Positions 29,632 to 39,100 of a DNA stretch of 64,000 nucleotides are shown here, piece by piece. The stretch comes from Bacteroidota bacterium (GTDB lineage: Bacteria; Bacteroidota; Bacteroidia; Chitinophagales; UBA10324): contig BJGQ01000004.1 of NCBI GenBank assembly GCA_014190575.1, positions 62,001 through 126,000 of the forward strand, in the 5' to 3' direction. A program made the translations under genes and the position numbers. Position 1 is the first letter of the stretch; each line of letters begins with the position of its first letter. The notes below the pieces were generated by a model. It was not told the origin of the DNA. It did no database searches and saw only the letters and a program-made list of their open reading frames with translations.

Positions 29632-30339
29632 TTATTTCTTTTTTTTCCAGTTTAAAAAAACTACAATCAGATAGGGTGCTGAAATAAACCAAAGCCATGC
29701 AATTCTCCACCAATTATATATGGTTGAAAAATCAAACTGATAAAATTTATAAATAAAAGTTAAACTGGATAATAACAATACAAATACTACAGCTGAAATT
29801 CTTGCACCTATGCTTTCAAAAATGCTTTTGCTGGTAATCAGATGTAAGTGTTTTTCATGTGCATTTTTATTGTAGTTCAAAACTTTTTGTTCTGCATCAA
29901 CTGCAAACGCTCTGAATTCGTTGAAATGTTTTTGTGAATAGGATGCCGGCGACAATGTGAATTTTGCAATTGGATTCGAAAGTTTCATCACAACATAAAA
30001 TGATTTGTTGATGTCTTCAATTATAAAATTGTTTACCTGCTCCCACGAAACTTTTATCTCCTGATAAAAATAGAATGGTGTTTTTTTATTTAATGAAAAC
30101 TTAAAATAGGCATCTGTTAATTCAACACTGCATTTTATTGTCAACCACTTTTTAATAATGGTCAAAACAGAAATCAATGAAACTGCAAGAAGCAAAATGG
30201 AAGAAATCAGTACTAACCATTCTGGTACTCGACTATAAAACAATATGATTCCAATAAAAACAGCAGACCATAGTAGAGGAACTAATATTAATACCCAGGT
30301 AACTTTTCGTTGTTCCACATAAATTAATTCATACTTCAT
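29632..30339 (-). CDS. Membrane protein of unknown function
   Basis: This is a 235-residue protein with two N-terminal helices (about 14-34 and 40-61). A soluble middle part of about 110 residues with alternating strands (CSVELTDAYFKFSLNKKTPF) recalls small PH-like domains. Two C-terminal helices (about 180-200 and 208-230) end in a KKKK tail. No function can be assigned. Its ATG overlaps the stop of the upstream beta-propeller gene (TAATG), so the two are translationally coupled. Confidence 0.75.
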   Translation of the reverse strand: MKYELIYVEQRKVTWVLILVPLLWSAVFIGIILFYSRVPEWLVLISSILLLAVSLISVLTIIKKWLTIKCSVELTDAYFKFSLNKKTPFYFYQEIKVSWEQVNNFIIEDINKSFYVVMKLSNPIAKFTLSPASYSQKHFNEFRAFAVDAEQKVLNYNKNAHEKHLHLITSKSIFESIGARISAVVFVLLLSSLTFIYKFYQFDFSTIYNWWRIAWLWFISAPYLIVVFLNWKKKK

Positions 30340-31472
30340 TAAGGTCGGTTGAAATAACTGGTTATATAATTTGGTAAACCCAATTGAGGTTCACCACCGT
30401 TCAGATAAATTCCCTGTTCAATGTATCCGCATCCGATTCCTTTAATATTCGGATTTGGAATGCATCCTAAATAATCACTGTGCTTGGCTACATAAATTTT
30501 TCCATCCAATGCATTTTGTATTGCACCCATTTTTTTATCTAATGATTGTGCAATCAAAACTGCTGATTGCATAATGTCTGCTGTAGTTTTCAGAGTTACA
30601 TCCCATTGATAAATTTCGTTTGTTACATAAAAACTCAGGTATAATAATTTACTGTTCGGGCTGAACTCGCAACCATAAGCGAGCTTGCTTTGAGGGGTAA
30701 AAATTAATTTGTATTCACTCAACACTCCGGTTTCATTATTGAAATCATACAGTTCTGCAAAATTGTTTTCATAAATAACAGAACACAATCGTTTTCCATC
30801 GGGCGAAAATTTCATGTAGCCAATTGCATTTCCATCGGTAGAAATTCCACCTTCATATACACTTCCAATTCTTGTTATCACGGCATTTTTTGCAACGCCA
30901 TCTTTTGTAACTAAATAGCAATAAAAATTATTGGTGTTCCATCCATGCGCCATAACCCAAATGTCTTTACCGTTTTTATGTTTAACCGCAGTTAATTTTT
31001 CTGCAGCATTTGGCAATAGCAAAACATCTTTTCCAACAATATCACCTAAGCCATTTTCCTTGGTCATATCAATTTTATAATAACTCACTCCATTGTTCGG
31101 AGGGTTTGCGTAGGAGCCTGCATCGGAAGTAAACAAATAAATAATATTCGGGTTTGCTGGATTTGGTATTGCGAGTGCAGATTGTGATGATGAGTCATGT
31201 CCTTTTAATGTTTTACCATGAGGCATAATTTTATGATACTTGTTCCACACTTGCATTCCGTTGGTATAAAACTGCAACCATCCACCACTGTTACACATCG
31301 ATACACAACCTTCTTTCACATTCATTTCGCTAACAGTTACAGGAACAGGATAAGAATAGGAAAAATCAACACCTGCTTTCTTTCCAAAAAACCAGATGGA
31401 TGCTTCTTTTTGTGCGAATGAAAAATGTGAAGAGGAAAGTGAAATGAGAAGCAGCAAAAACTTTTTTATCAT
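30339..31472 (-). CDS. Exported beta-propeller-like protein lacking a sorting domain
   Basis: This 377-residue protein has a signal peptide (1-20, ending FSFAQ) and a WD40/PD40-like repeat body. Motifs such as SIWFFGKKAGVDFSY, SSQSALAIPNPANPNIIYLF, GYMKFSPDGKRLCSV and GCEFSPNSKLLYLSFY each have a close counterpart in the first 400 residues of the 800-residue cargo at 31606-34008. It ends after the propeller, without PKD domains or a T9SS sorting domain. It may stay in the periplasm, or it may be a trimmed duplicate. It is coupled to the downstream membrane gene by a TAATG overlap. Confidence 0.8.
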   Translation of the reverse strand: MIKKFLLLLISLSSSHFSFAQKEASIWFFGKKAGVDFSYSYPVPVTVSEMNVKEGCVSMCNSGGWLQFYTNGMQVWNKYHKIMPHGKTLKGHDSSSQSALAIPNPANPNIIYLFTSDAGSYANPPNNGVSYYKIDMTKENGLGDIVGKDVLLLPNAAEKLTAVKHKNGKDIWVMAHGWNTNNFYCYLVTKDGVAKNAVITRIGSVYEGGISTDGNAIGYMKFSPDGKRLCSVIYENNFAELYDFNNETGVLSEYKLIFTPQSKLAYGCEFSPNSKLLYLSFYVTNEIYQWDVTLKTTADIMQSAVLIAQSLDKKMGAIQNALDGKIYVAKHSDYLGCIPNPNIKGIGCGYIEQGIYLNGGEPQLGLPNYITSYFNRP

Positions 31473-31605
31473 GCTATAAAAATAGATGGAGGATACAGGA
31501 ATGAACGATTCGTTTTCCTAACTGAAATGTTGATTGTTTTGAAAATGAAGTTTTTTGATAAATTTATTTACCAATAAACCGCTGAAAAAAATCGATAAAT
31601 TTTTC

Positions 31606-34008
31606 TCAACGAATGAGTGTGAAATTTCCTTTGAAAAAATATTTTTTTCCTTTATCAGCTGCAACAGCATAATAAACATAAACTCCCATTGAGCATGGGA
31701 GGTCATCAAATGTTCCGTCCCAACCATCATGAGGTAAATCCGTTTCATATACCATTTCTCCCCATCGATTATAAATTCTCATCCACACTTTATCAAAGCC
31801 GTAATTAAAATAATCAAAAAAATCGTTGGTGCCATCTTCGTTAGGAGAAAACGCATTTGGAAAATATAAAGTCGGTTCTATTCCATCATTAACCAAAATC
31901 ACAACAGTATCTTTAGCCAAACAACCAAGGCCATTATCTACAGTGATAACATAGGTAGTGTTGATAATTGGTGCTGCAAGTGGTTTCAGAATGGTTGAAT
32001 CATTTAACCAGCTTCCGGGCTGCCATAAAAATGAAACTGCATCGGAAGTTGCATCAATCAAAACTGAATTTCCAAGAATGATAGATAAATCCGGTCCTGC
32101 ATCAACTGTTGGAAGTGAAAGAATAGTTACTATGACCGATGCTGTGTCAGGAGCACATCCGGGAAGTGAAACGATTACTGAGTAAGTGGAGGTTTGAGTT
32201 GGAGTTGCAACGGGATTTGAAATAATAAATGAAGATAATGAAGGGTCGTTGAACCATAAATAAGTTGAACCTCCTGACGCAATTAACTGAACGGATGCAC
32301 CCGGGCAAATGGATGTGTCATTTGAAACAGTTGCAAGTACTCCACTTGAAACATTTACAACAATTGTATCTTCATCATGACAACCAGGCCCATCATCAAT
32401 TGAAACAATATAAGTAGTTGTCACTGATGGATTTGCCATTGTCGTTTCGCAAGTACTACAACTCAACCCGGTTGAAGGAGTCCATAAATAATTGGAACCA
32501 TACTGAAATGAATTAGTCAATTGAACACTATCGCCATTGCACAATGTTTTATCGGCACCATAATCAACCTGAAAACTATCAGCTAAGTCAACGGCAATGT
32601 TGTAAGTAAAATTTGCACAGCCGGCGGTTACATTCAATGTTACATTGTAAATTCCTGTTGAGGTAAATTGATGTGTTGGATGAAACAGAGCGGAAGTATT
32701 ATTTACACCGCTCGCAGGGTCACCAAAATTCCAAATCACAGTAACCGGCAATGGAATAACAGTATCAAGTAATGTTGCAGTGTAAGTTCCACCACACCCA
32801 TCATAAGTTAATTTGAATTGAGTTGGCGTATTAAAAATTTCTATAAAATTCGGAAGGCCAAATGTACTGGTGTGTTGTCCTTGCGAATTTCCCATCTGTA
32901 AACCATTGCCTGCAAAACCACAAGATGCTCCGGCATTATCCGGATTATTAATAACATCCAAGTACGCACTTCCCGCTTTTGCCAGATAAATTTTTCCGTT
33001 CGGAGCCAATTGCAAAGCTCCATAATATTGATTGGTTGAAGTATTAATTACAATTCGTGAAGCCAGTATTGCTGCACTTGCTCCGGCATTTAAATCATAT
33101 TGAAAAACCTGATTCGGCAATGAAATGTCATCTATTGATGAAACATATAATTTTGAATTATCAGGTGAAAAAGCCACACCATATAATCCTGAAAAGCCTG
33201 CGTAATTTGTCCAGGTTGTATCTAAAATTTCATTGCTGATTGCGCCAGTTGTGTTATTGAAATCAAAAATCTCAACAGTTCTGGCATTGGCATAACAGGC
33301 AAGTGCTAATTTTTTTCCATCGGGAGATATTTTCATATAACCTATAGCTTCAAATCCATTTCCGTTTAAAGAATCAGTGTGCAGGATACCAATTGTGCTG
33401 ATAACAGGAGCAGCAGATAAACCAGCCGCAGTTAACAGATAGGAATAAAATTTATCGGAATTAAATTTATGAACCACTACCCAGTAATCAACGCCATTGC
33501 AATCCAATGTTGCAGTTAGTTTTTCACAGACAGGTGAAAGCACTACTTGATTTTTTATCGATACATCACCCAATCCGCCATTCAAATTCATGTCAACTAA
33601 ATTCAGATTAAAACTTCCGGGACTTAAAGTTGGTTGCATGCCTCCCCACGAACCAACGGTAAAAATGTAAAATTGAGCAGTACTTCCCGGTCTTGGAACA
33701 ACCAATGCAGATTGTGTACTTGAATAATGACCTCCCAAACCAAACCCATTCGACATCGGAACATTGTTTTTATTCCATACAGTATCACCGGTACAATAAA
33801 AAAGTAATTGACCAGTATGAGGGTCTGAATAGCCACTGCAACCTTCCTGTGTATTTAATTGTCCGTTACCGATTGCTGATAAAGTTCCGTTAAAATTCAA
33901 TCCTGCTTTATTACCGAAGTACCAATGATTCGCCTGCTTTTGTCCATTTGATAGCAATGGAAAAAGAAAAATGAATAATAAAATCAGCAGAAATTTATTG
34001 TGTATCAT
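31606..34008 (-). CDS. Beta-propeller plus PKD T9SS cargo, type B sorting domain
   Basis: This is an 800-residue secreted protein with a signal peptide (1-22, ending SNGQ). The beta-propeller-like region spans about 25-400 (HWYFGNKAGLNFNG, GYMKISPDGKKLALACY, GVAFSPDNSKLYVSS). One PKD domain is at about 405-490 (VIWNFGDPASGVNNTS), with three Ig-like units at about 490-700. The C-terminal 85 residues (YFPNAFSPNEDGTNDFF ... YNRWGEMVYETD ... HDGWDGTFDD) form a type B sorting domain. It is probably surface-exposed; the ligand is unknown. The neighbouring 377-residue protein is a shorter paralogue of its N-terminal half. Confidence 0.9.
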   Translation of the reverse strand: MIHNKFLLILLFIFLFPLLSNGQKQANHWYFGNKAGLNFNGTLSAIGNGQLNTQEGCSGYSDPHTGQLLFYCTGDTVWNKNNVPMSNGFGLGGHYSSTQSALVVPRPGSTAQFYIFTVGSWGGMQPTLSPGSFNLNLVDMNLNGGLGDVSIKNQVVLSPVCEKLTATLDCNGVDYWVVVHKFNSDKFYSYLLTAAGLSAAPVISTIGILHTDSLNGNGFEAIGYMKISPDGKKLALACYANARTVEIFDFNNTTGAISNEILDTTWTNYAGFSGLYGVAFSPDNSKLYVSSIDDISLPNQVFQYDLNAGASAAILASRIVINTSTNQYYGALQLAPNGKIYLAKAGSAYLDVINNPDNAGASCGFAGNGLQMGNSQGQHTSTFGLPNFIEIFNTPTQFKLTYDGCGGTYTATLLDTVIPLPVTVIWNFGDPASGVNNTSALFHPTHQFTSTGIYNVTLNVTAGCANFTYNIAVDLADSFQVDYGADKTLCNGDSVQLTNSFQYGSNYLWTPSTGLSCSTCETTMANPSVTTTYIVSIDDGPGCHDEDTIVVNVSSGVLATVSNDTSICPGASVQLIASGGSTYLWFNDPSLSSFIISNPVATPTQTSTYSVIVSLPGCAPDTASVIVTILSLPTVDAGPDLSIILGNSVLIDATSDAVSFLWQPGSWLNDSTILKPLAAPIINTTYVITVDNGLGCLAKDTVVILVNDGIEPTLYFPNAFSPNEDGTNDFFDYFNYGFDKVWMRIYNRWGEMVYETDLPHDGWDGTFDDLPCSMGVYVYYAVAADKGKKYFFKGNFTLIR

Positions 34009-34200
34009 TCAATCAAGCCATAAAACTATAAACTTAACCCATCAATCGGGCACTAAGTTTACCTTATTCTAAAATAATTTCAACAGGTTCTTATTCTTTC
34101 ATTTTTTAATAAATGCTTTAAACCTCTGACTTTCAGTCTTAAAATTTGCCTTTACAGTTTTTCTGTAAAATGTTAAAAACTATTTTTCATTGGTTGTTCG

Positions 34201-34229
34201 TTGCCAATGTGCTTTTCAGTTTACATTTG
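34201..34229 (+). promoter_or_regulatory. Promoter of the SRP RNA gene
   Basis: TTG at 34201-34203 and TACATTTG at 34222-34229 are separated by 18 bases. This is a full match to the Bacteroidota promoter TTG-N-TAnnTTTG. The expected start, about five to seven bases further on, coincides with the first paired base of the RNA (34234). Confidence 0.8.
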
Positions 34230-34233
34230 CCGC

Positions 34234-34328
34234 GGGCAAGTCTTATACGACCAGCTCCTGTGAACTCCCCCAGGGTCGGAAGGCAGCAAGGGTAAACGGT
34301 TGAGCGGTGCGATATAAGTAACTTGCCC
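34234..34328 (+). ncRNA. ffs: Signal recognition particle RNA, small bacterial type
   Basis: This RNA of about 95 bases has the conserved SRP core CAGG-GTC-GGAA-GGC-AGCA, the GGAA tetraloop with the two faces of the Ffh-binding internal loop, at about 34271-34288. The ends pair: GGGCAAGT (34234-34241) with ACTTGCCC (34321-34328), and CTTATA with TATAAG further in. SRP RNA with Ffh targets nascent membrane proteins to the translocon. A matching promoter precedes it. The aldolase ATG lies only 22 bases after its 3' end. Confidence 0.93.
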
Positions 34329-34349
34329 TTTCTTACACGAAAGTTACAT

Positions 34350-35006
34350 ATGAAATTCTTCATTGATACAGCAAACATTGCCCAGATAAAGGAAGCCAAA
34401 GACCTTGGAATTCTTGATGGCGTTACCACCAATCCTTCGCTCATGGCCAAGGAAGGTATTAAGGGCGATGAAAAAATTATGGAGCACTACTTAAAAATAT
34501 GTGCGATTGTAAAAGGTGATGTGAGCGCCGAAGTTATTTCTACTGATTATAAAAGCATTATTGCTGAAGGTAAAATTCTTGCAGCATTGCATCCGAATAT
34601 TGTGGTGAAAGTGCCGATGATTAAAGATGGAATTAAAGCCATTAAGTATTTATCAGAACAGGGAATTAAAACCAATTGCACATTAGCATTTTCAGCAGGT
34701 CAGGCATTACTTGCAGCGAAAGCCGGAGCAACCTACATTTCTCCGTTTGTTGGTCGTGTGGATGATAGCAACTGGGACGGCATTCAACTGATTGCGCAGA
34801 TAGTTCAGATATATGGAATCTATGGTTATCCAACTCAGGTGTTGGCTGCTTCTATCAGAAGTTCGTTGCACATTGTTCGTTGTGCTGAAGTGGGTGCGCA
34901 TGTAGTTACTTGTCCGTTGGATGCAATACTTGGATTGTTAAAACATCCGTTGACTGACATTGGTTTGGAAAAATTTTTATCAGACTTTAAAAAATCTCAG
35001 GCTTAA
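34350..35006 (+). CDS. fsa: Fructose-6-phosphate aldolase / transaldolase family protein
   Basis: This is a 218-residue TIM-barrel enzyme of the short transaldolase family. The motif MKFFIDTANIAQIKEAKDLG opens the protein, with GVTTNPSL at 24-31. The Schiff-base lysine is K87 in VVKVPM. The later TLAFSAGQALLAAKAGATY and SPFVGRVDD are standard. Whether it acts as transaldolase in the pentose phosphate pathway or as fructose-6-phosphate aldolase cannot be told from this. The ATG at 34350 is chosen because the longer frame would begin inside the SRP RNA stem. A terminator follows. Confidence 0.93.
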   Translation: MKFFIDTANIAQIKEAKDLGILDGVTTNPSLMAKEGIKGDEKIMEHYLKICAIVKGDVSAEVISTDYKSIIAEGKILAALHPNIVVKVPMIKDGIKAIKYLSEQGIKTNCTLAFSAGQALLAAKAGATYISPFVGRVDDSNWDGIQLIAQIVQIYGIYGYPTQVLAASIRSSLHIVRCAEVGAHVVTCPLDAILGLLKHPLTDIGLEKFLSDFKKSQA

Positions 35007-35053
35007 TGAAATAAAAAAGGCGGAGACCTTGTAGCCATAGTTAAAGCTTTTTT

Positions 35054-35090
35054 CTGTCCCGGTTCTTTACTGAATCGGGACAGTTTTTTT
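35054..35090 (+). terminator. Terminator of the aldolase gene
   Basis: CTGTCCCGGTTC (35054-35065) pairs with GAATCGGGACAG (35072-35083), including one G-T pair, with a six-base loop. Seven T follow. It lies 48 bases past the stop codon. Confidence 0.9.
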
Positions 35091-35169
35091 ATAAGAAGTC
35101 TGAAAATTTATTTTGATAGAGAATTTCACTTTTTCTTTTTTCATTTTCCATATTTCTTATTAATTACTT

Positions 35170-35201
35170 TTGAGTCAGGCATAAATTGAATAATAACTTT
35201 G
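35170..35201 (+). promoter_or_regulatory. Promoter of the DUF4926-DUF433-toxin cassette
   Basis: TTG at 35170-35172 and TAACTTTG at 35194-35201 are spaced by 21 bases, matching TTG-N-TAnnTTTG. The expected start is about 18 bases before the first ATG at 35226. Confidence 0.6.
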
Positions 35202-35225
35202 TTTCCGGAATAAAATTTTAAAACG

Positions 35226-35411
35226 ATGAATACCGATTTCAAACTTTACACACAAGTGCAACAGACAAAGCCGCTTCCTGAATTTCATTTCGAGAAAGGT
35301 GATGTAGCTACCATTGTAGATGTGGCAAATGATAAAGACGGAAACATAGGATTCATACTTGAATTTTTTGACAACAACGGAAATATACATCAGGTGGTTG
35401 CTGTTGATTAG
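35226..35411 (+). CDS. DUF4926 domain protein
   Basis: This is a 61-residue soluble protein. The stretch FEKGDVATIVDVANDKDGNIGFILEF has the glycine and valine pattern of DUF4926, a small SH3-like beta fold often found in toxin-related gene pairs. It is the first gene of a three-gene cassette, 40 bases before the DUF433 gene. A matching promoter lies upstream. Its role is unknown; it may be an immunity- or antitoxin-type partner. Confidence 0.75.
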   Translation: MNTDFKLYTQVQQTKPLPEFHFEKGDVATIVDVANDKDGNIGFILEFFDNNGNIHQVVAVD

Positions 35412-35451
35412 AAAACACTTGATGCGAATTGCACCGCGTTATAAATAAATT

Positions 35452-35709
35452 ATGTTTGAAAATAAATTTCAAGTCATGAAAGATATAATGGATAGAATTA
35501 CGATTGACGAAAAACTCCTCAATGGAAAACCATCCATCAGAGGAAAACGAATTTCTGTTCAAACCATTCTTGAATTTCTGAGTGCAGGCGAAACCACTGA
35601 AAATATTCTGAAACAATTTCCATCGTTGGAAAAAGAAGACATTACTGCCTGCCTGCAATTCGCCACTAAACTGATGGATAAGAATTTTATAATCCGTGAT
35701 GTGGCATGA
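35452..35709 (+). CDS. DUF433 family antitoxin-like protein
   Basis: This is an 85-residue protein with the DUF433 pattern (ITIDEKLLNGKPSIRGKRIS, then TILEFLSAGETTENILKQFP and DITACLQFA). DUF433 has a winged-helix-like fold and is regularly paired with a PIN-like DUF5615 toxin. The start may be the first ATG or an internal one at 35476 or 35488; the conserved region begins after the last. Its stop overlaps the ATG of the toxin pseudogene (ATGA), so translation is coupled. The antitoxin frame itself is intact. Confidence 0.88.
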   Translation: MFENKFQVMKDIMDRITIDEKLLNGKPSIRGKRISVQTILEFLSAGETTENILKQFPSLEKEDITACLQFATKLMDKNFIIRDVA

Positions 35710-36050
35710 AGAAAAAATACCTGATTGATGTAAACCTCCCATAGCATTTCTCCATTTGGAACATTGAAGAATATATTCATCAGAAAGATATAAATGATGA
35801 ATGGGACGATTATAATATCTGGAAGTATGCGCAGGAAAATAATCTGACTATTGTTTCTAAGGACAGCGATTTCTCAAATCGAATTTTATTCAGTGACCCG
35901 CCACCAAGAGTGATTCACATCCGGGTTGGAAACATGAAACTCAATCAACTATTTATATATCTATCAACGGTTTGGGAACAAGTGAAGTTGCTGAGCGACG
36001 ATTACAAACTTGGTAATGTATTTGAGAAAAGTATTGAGGGTGTGAATTAA
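35706..36050 (+). pseudogene. PIN-like (DUF5615) toxin gene, broken by an amber stop
   Basis: Reading from the ATG at 35706 gives MKKKYLIDVNLP, then TAG at 35742-35744. The same frame then stays open for 101 more codons to the TAA at 36048-36050 (HFSIWNIEEYIHQ ... IVSKDSDFSNR ... PPPRVIHIRVGN ... KLNQLFIYLS). The parts match the DUF5615/Mut7-C PIN-like toxin family: the first acidic residue in LIDVNLP, the second acidic site in SKDSDF and a conserved C-terminal tail. No ATG lies between the stop and residue 74, so the nuclease is very probably not made. A single base change would restore a sense codon. Confidence 0.85.
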
Positions 36051-36062
36051 AAATTACATTTG
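36034..36062 (+). promoter_or_regulatory. Promoter of the leucine-rich-repeat cargo gene
   Basis: TTG at 36034-36036 and TACATTTG at 36055-36062 are 18 bases apart, a full match to the Bacteroidota promoter. The predicted transcript starts after 36066. This rules out the in-frame TTG at 36060 as a start codon and favours GTG at 36102. Confidence 0.7.
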
Positions 36063-36101
36063 AGAACAGTAGCTCATTACCAAATCATCAAAATAATTTT
36101 C

Positions 36102-39100
36102 GTGAGAAAATTTTTTACAACTCTTCTTCTTGTTTTCTCTCTCTCGATTTGCAAAGCGCAGTGGGTGACTATACCTGATGCGAATTTTGTTGCTTATCTG
36201 CAATCTGTTTTTCCTTCTTGTATGAATGGAAACTTGATGGATACTACTTGTAGTGAAATTGTGAATGCAACTAACTTATCTTTTGGAGGATATAATTTTT
36301 ATGATTTAACTGGCACACAATATTTTGATTCTTTAGACACACTTATTATTGGGCATAACCAAATTGCAAGTTTACCCCCATTTCCAAATTCTTTAACTTA
36401 TCTTGATTGTTCATTAAACATACTCACAAGTTTACCTGTACTTCCAAATACGCTAACTCACTTGGAATGTCCGAGTAATCAATTAACCTACTTGCCACCT
36501 TTGCCAAATTCTTTAACTTTTCTTGATTGTCAACATAATTTAATTACAAGTTTACCAATACTACCGAACTCATTAACTGCACTTATTTGTCATAGTAATT
36601 CATTAACATATTTGCCGACTTTGCCGAATTCATTATCAATACTTGGATGTGGGTTCAATTCTTTGACGAGTTTGCCATCATTGCCGAGTTCATTATCTGG
36701 GCTTCATTGTTTTAGTAATTCAATCACAAGTTTACCTGATCTGCCGAATTCATTAACAGCTCTTTCATGTTATAATAATTCTTTAACGAATTTGCCAATC
36801 CTACCGAATTCAATTAATACCCTCGATTGTTATAATAATTTACTAACTAATTTGCCTACATTACCATCTACATTATATTCATTTACGATTCAAAATAATC
36901 CTGGTATTCTATGTATGCCTCCACTACAAAACTTTACTGGTCCATCTATTTATTTTAATATTTCTAATACGGGTATTACATGTCTTCCTAACACCATTCA
37001 GCACGCAGGTTATATGGCTCAAATTGATACAATGCCAATATGCGATGTGTTTAATACAAATGGTTGTGAAGTTTCATGGAATATTAAGGGGAATATTGTT
37101 TTAGACGGAGATGGAAGTTGCACTTCTACTAATGATGGCACTGGAACTCCAATGATTAAAATGAATTTGTATGATTCAGGAAATAATGTTATGCAACAGG
37201 AAATTGCAAATTGGGGAGGAGATTATTCTTTCGATACACAACTTGGAATTTATTCGACATCAGTTGATACTCTAAATCTCTCATTCAATATTTTGTGTCC
37301 GTCAAATAATTCTGTTGCAAGTAACCTTACAACTATTGATTCAATGGATTACAATGTTGATTTCAGATTGGTTTGCAAATCAGGATTTGATATTGGAGCT
37401 TGGAATGTTTTTCGCCATCCTAATTTTTTTCCTGGAAATATAAATCGAGTTCATGTTCTTGCTGGCGATTTTGTTCAAAGTATTTACAATGTAAGTTGCA
37501 ATTCAGGAATCAGCGGAGAAGTAAAAGTTGTAATCAATGGTCCTGCAAATTATCTCTCACCATTAGCTGGAGCACTAATTCCAATTGTAAACGGGGATAC
37601 TTTGATTTATTCAATCGCTGATTTCTCATTGGTAAATGCAAATTCAGATTTTGCATTTAATGTTATCACTGATATAACTGCACAAATTGGAGATGAAATT
37701 TGTTTTGATGTAACTGTTACACCCACAGCAGGCGATAATAATATTTCGAACAACACACTCACACATTGCTTTGCAGTCAACAATTCTTACGACCCTAATG
37801 AAAAAGAAGTAAGTCCTGTTGGCAGTTTAGCTTATCCTTATAATGACTGGCTTACTTACACTATTCATTTTCAAAACACAGGTACTGCTGCCGCACAACA
37901 CATTCAGATACTCGATACACTCGATGCAGATTTGGATGCAAGCACTTTTCAGTTGCTCTCTTATTCATTCGCTCCATTGGTGCAGATAACCGGAAGCAAT
38001 GTGGCTTTCGATTTTATCAATATTAATTTACCTGATAGCGGAACTGATTTAACCGGTAGTCAGGGTTATGTTAGTTACAGAGTAAAACCATTATTGAATC
38101 TTCCGTTCGGTTCATTCATTCAAAACACTGCAAGCATTTATTTCGATTTCAATTCGCCGGTGGTTACAAACACAGTGAGCAATTTGATTTGTAATCCAAC
38201 CACTTCAACAACTACTGCAACAATATGTGAGGGCGATACTTATTTTTTTGAAGGAAGCACATTAACTGTTGCCGGAAATTATTCTGTCACACTTCAATCA
38301 GTTATCGGCTGCGATTCTATTATCAATCTTAATTTAATTGTTGACCCGGCTGTTACAAATTCAATTGCCCAATCCATTTGTTCTGGAATCACTTTTAATT
38401 TTAATGGTCAGCAACTTTCATCATCAGGAATTTATCACGACACATTAACTGCAATAACCGGATGTGATTCAATTGTGAATCTTTCGCTAATAGTTTTACC
38501 TGCTTTAACTTCAAGCATCAATCAAACTATTTGTGCAGGTGATTCAATAAACTTCAACGGAACCATGCTTGACACCACAGGTATTTATGCTGATACACTT
38601 TTAACACTTAGTGGCTGCGATTCAATCGTAACACTTCATCTTTCATTAATCAATGCGGTTACACATTCCATCTCCGCAAATATTTGTCAGGGTGATACAT
38701 TAAATTTCAATGGCGCATTACTCACTTCAACCGGAACTTATTATGATACTTTATCAGCCGTAACCAATTGCGATTCCATAGTTGTCATGCATCTTAACGC
38801 GCATGAATTAAATGCGAGCATTATTTTGAATGGAAATACTTTTACTGCAACCGGTCTTGGAATTATACAATGGATTAATTGCGATAGTGGCTCATTTGTT
38901 CCTAATGCAATTGGCAGCACTTTCACTCCAACCATTGTCGGTAATTATGCCGCATGGGTTTGGGATGGATTGTGCAGCGATACCACCGAATGTGTGTTCG
39001 ATGGTTTAACAGGTGGGAATGGTGAATTGTTAATCGAAAATAACTTTGTTGTATTCCCAAATCCAACCGATGAAAATATTACTGTTCAACTTTTACAATC

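Noticed and set aside
34187-34450. 87-codon minus-strand frame over the SRP RNA and aldolase start
   Set aside because: It crosses the conserved SRP RNA and the well-supported aldolase gene; its translation has no recognised family.
35007-35053. Possible riboswitch or leader in the GC-richer stretch after the aldolase
   Set aside because: It lies between a stop codon and the terminator hairpin, and I found no conserved RNA motif in it.
36060-36101. TTG start giving a longer leucine-rich-repeat protein
   Set aside because: The TTG is part of the promoter -7 box TACATTTG, and the extra residues would precede a complete signal peptide.
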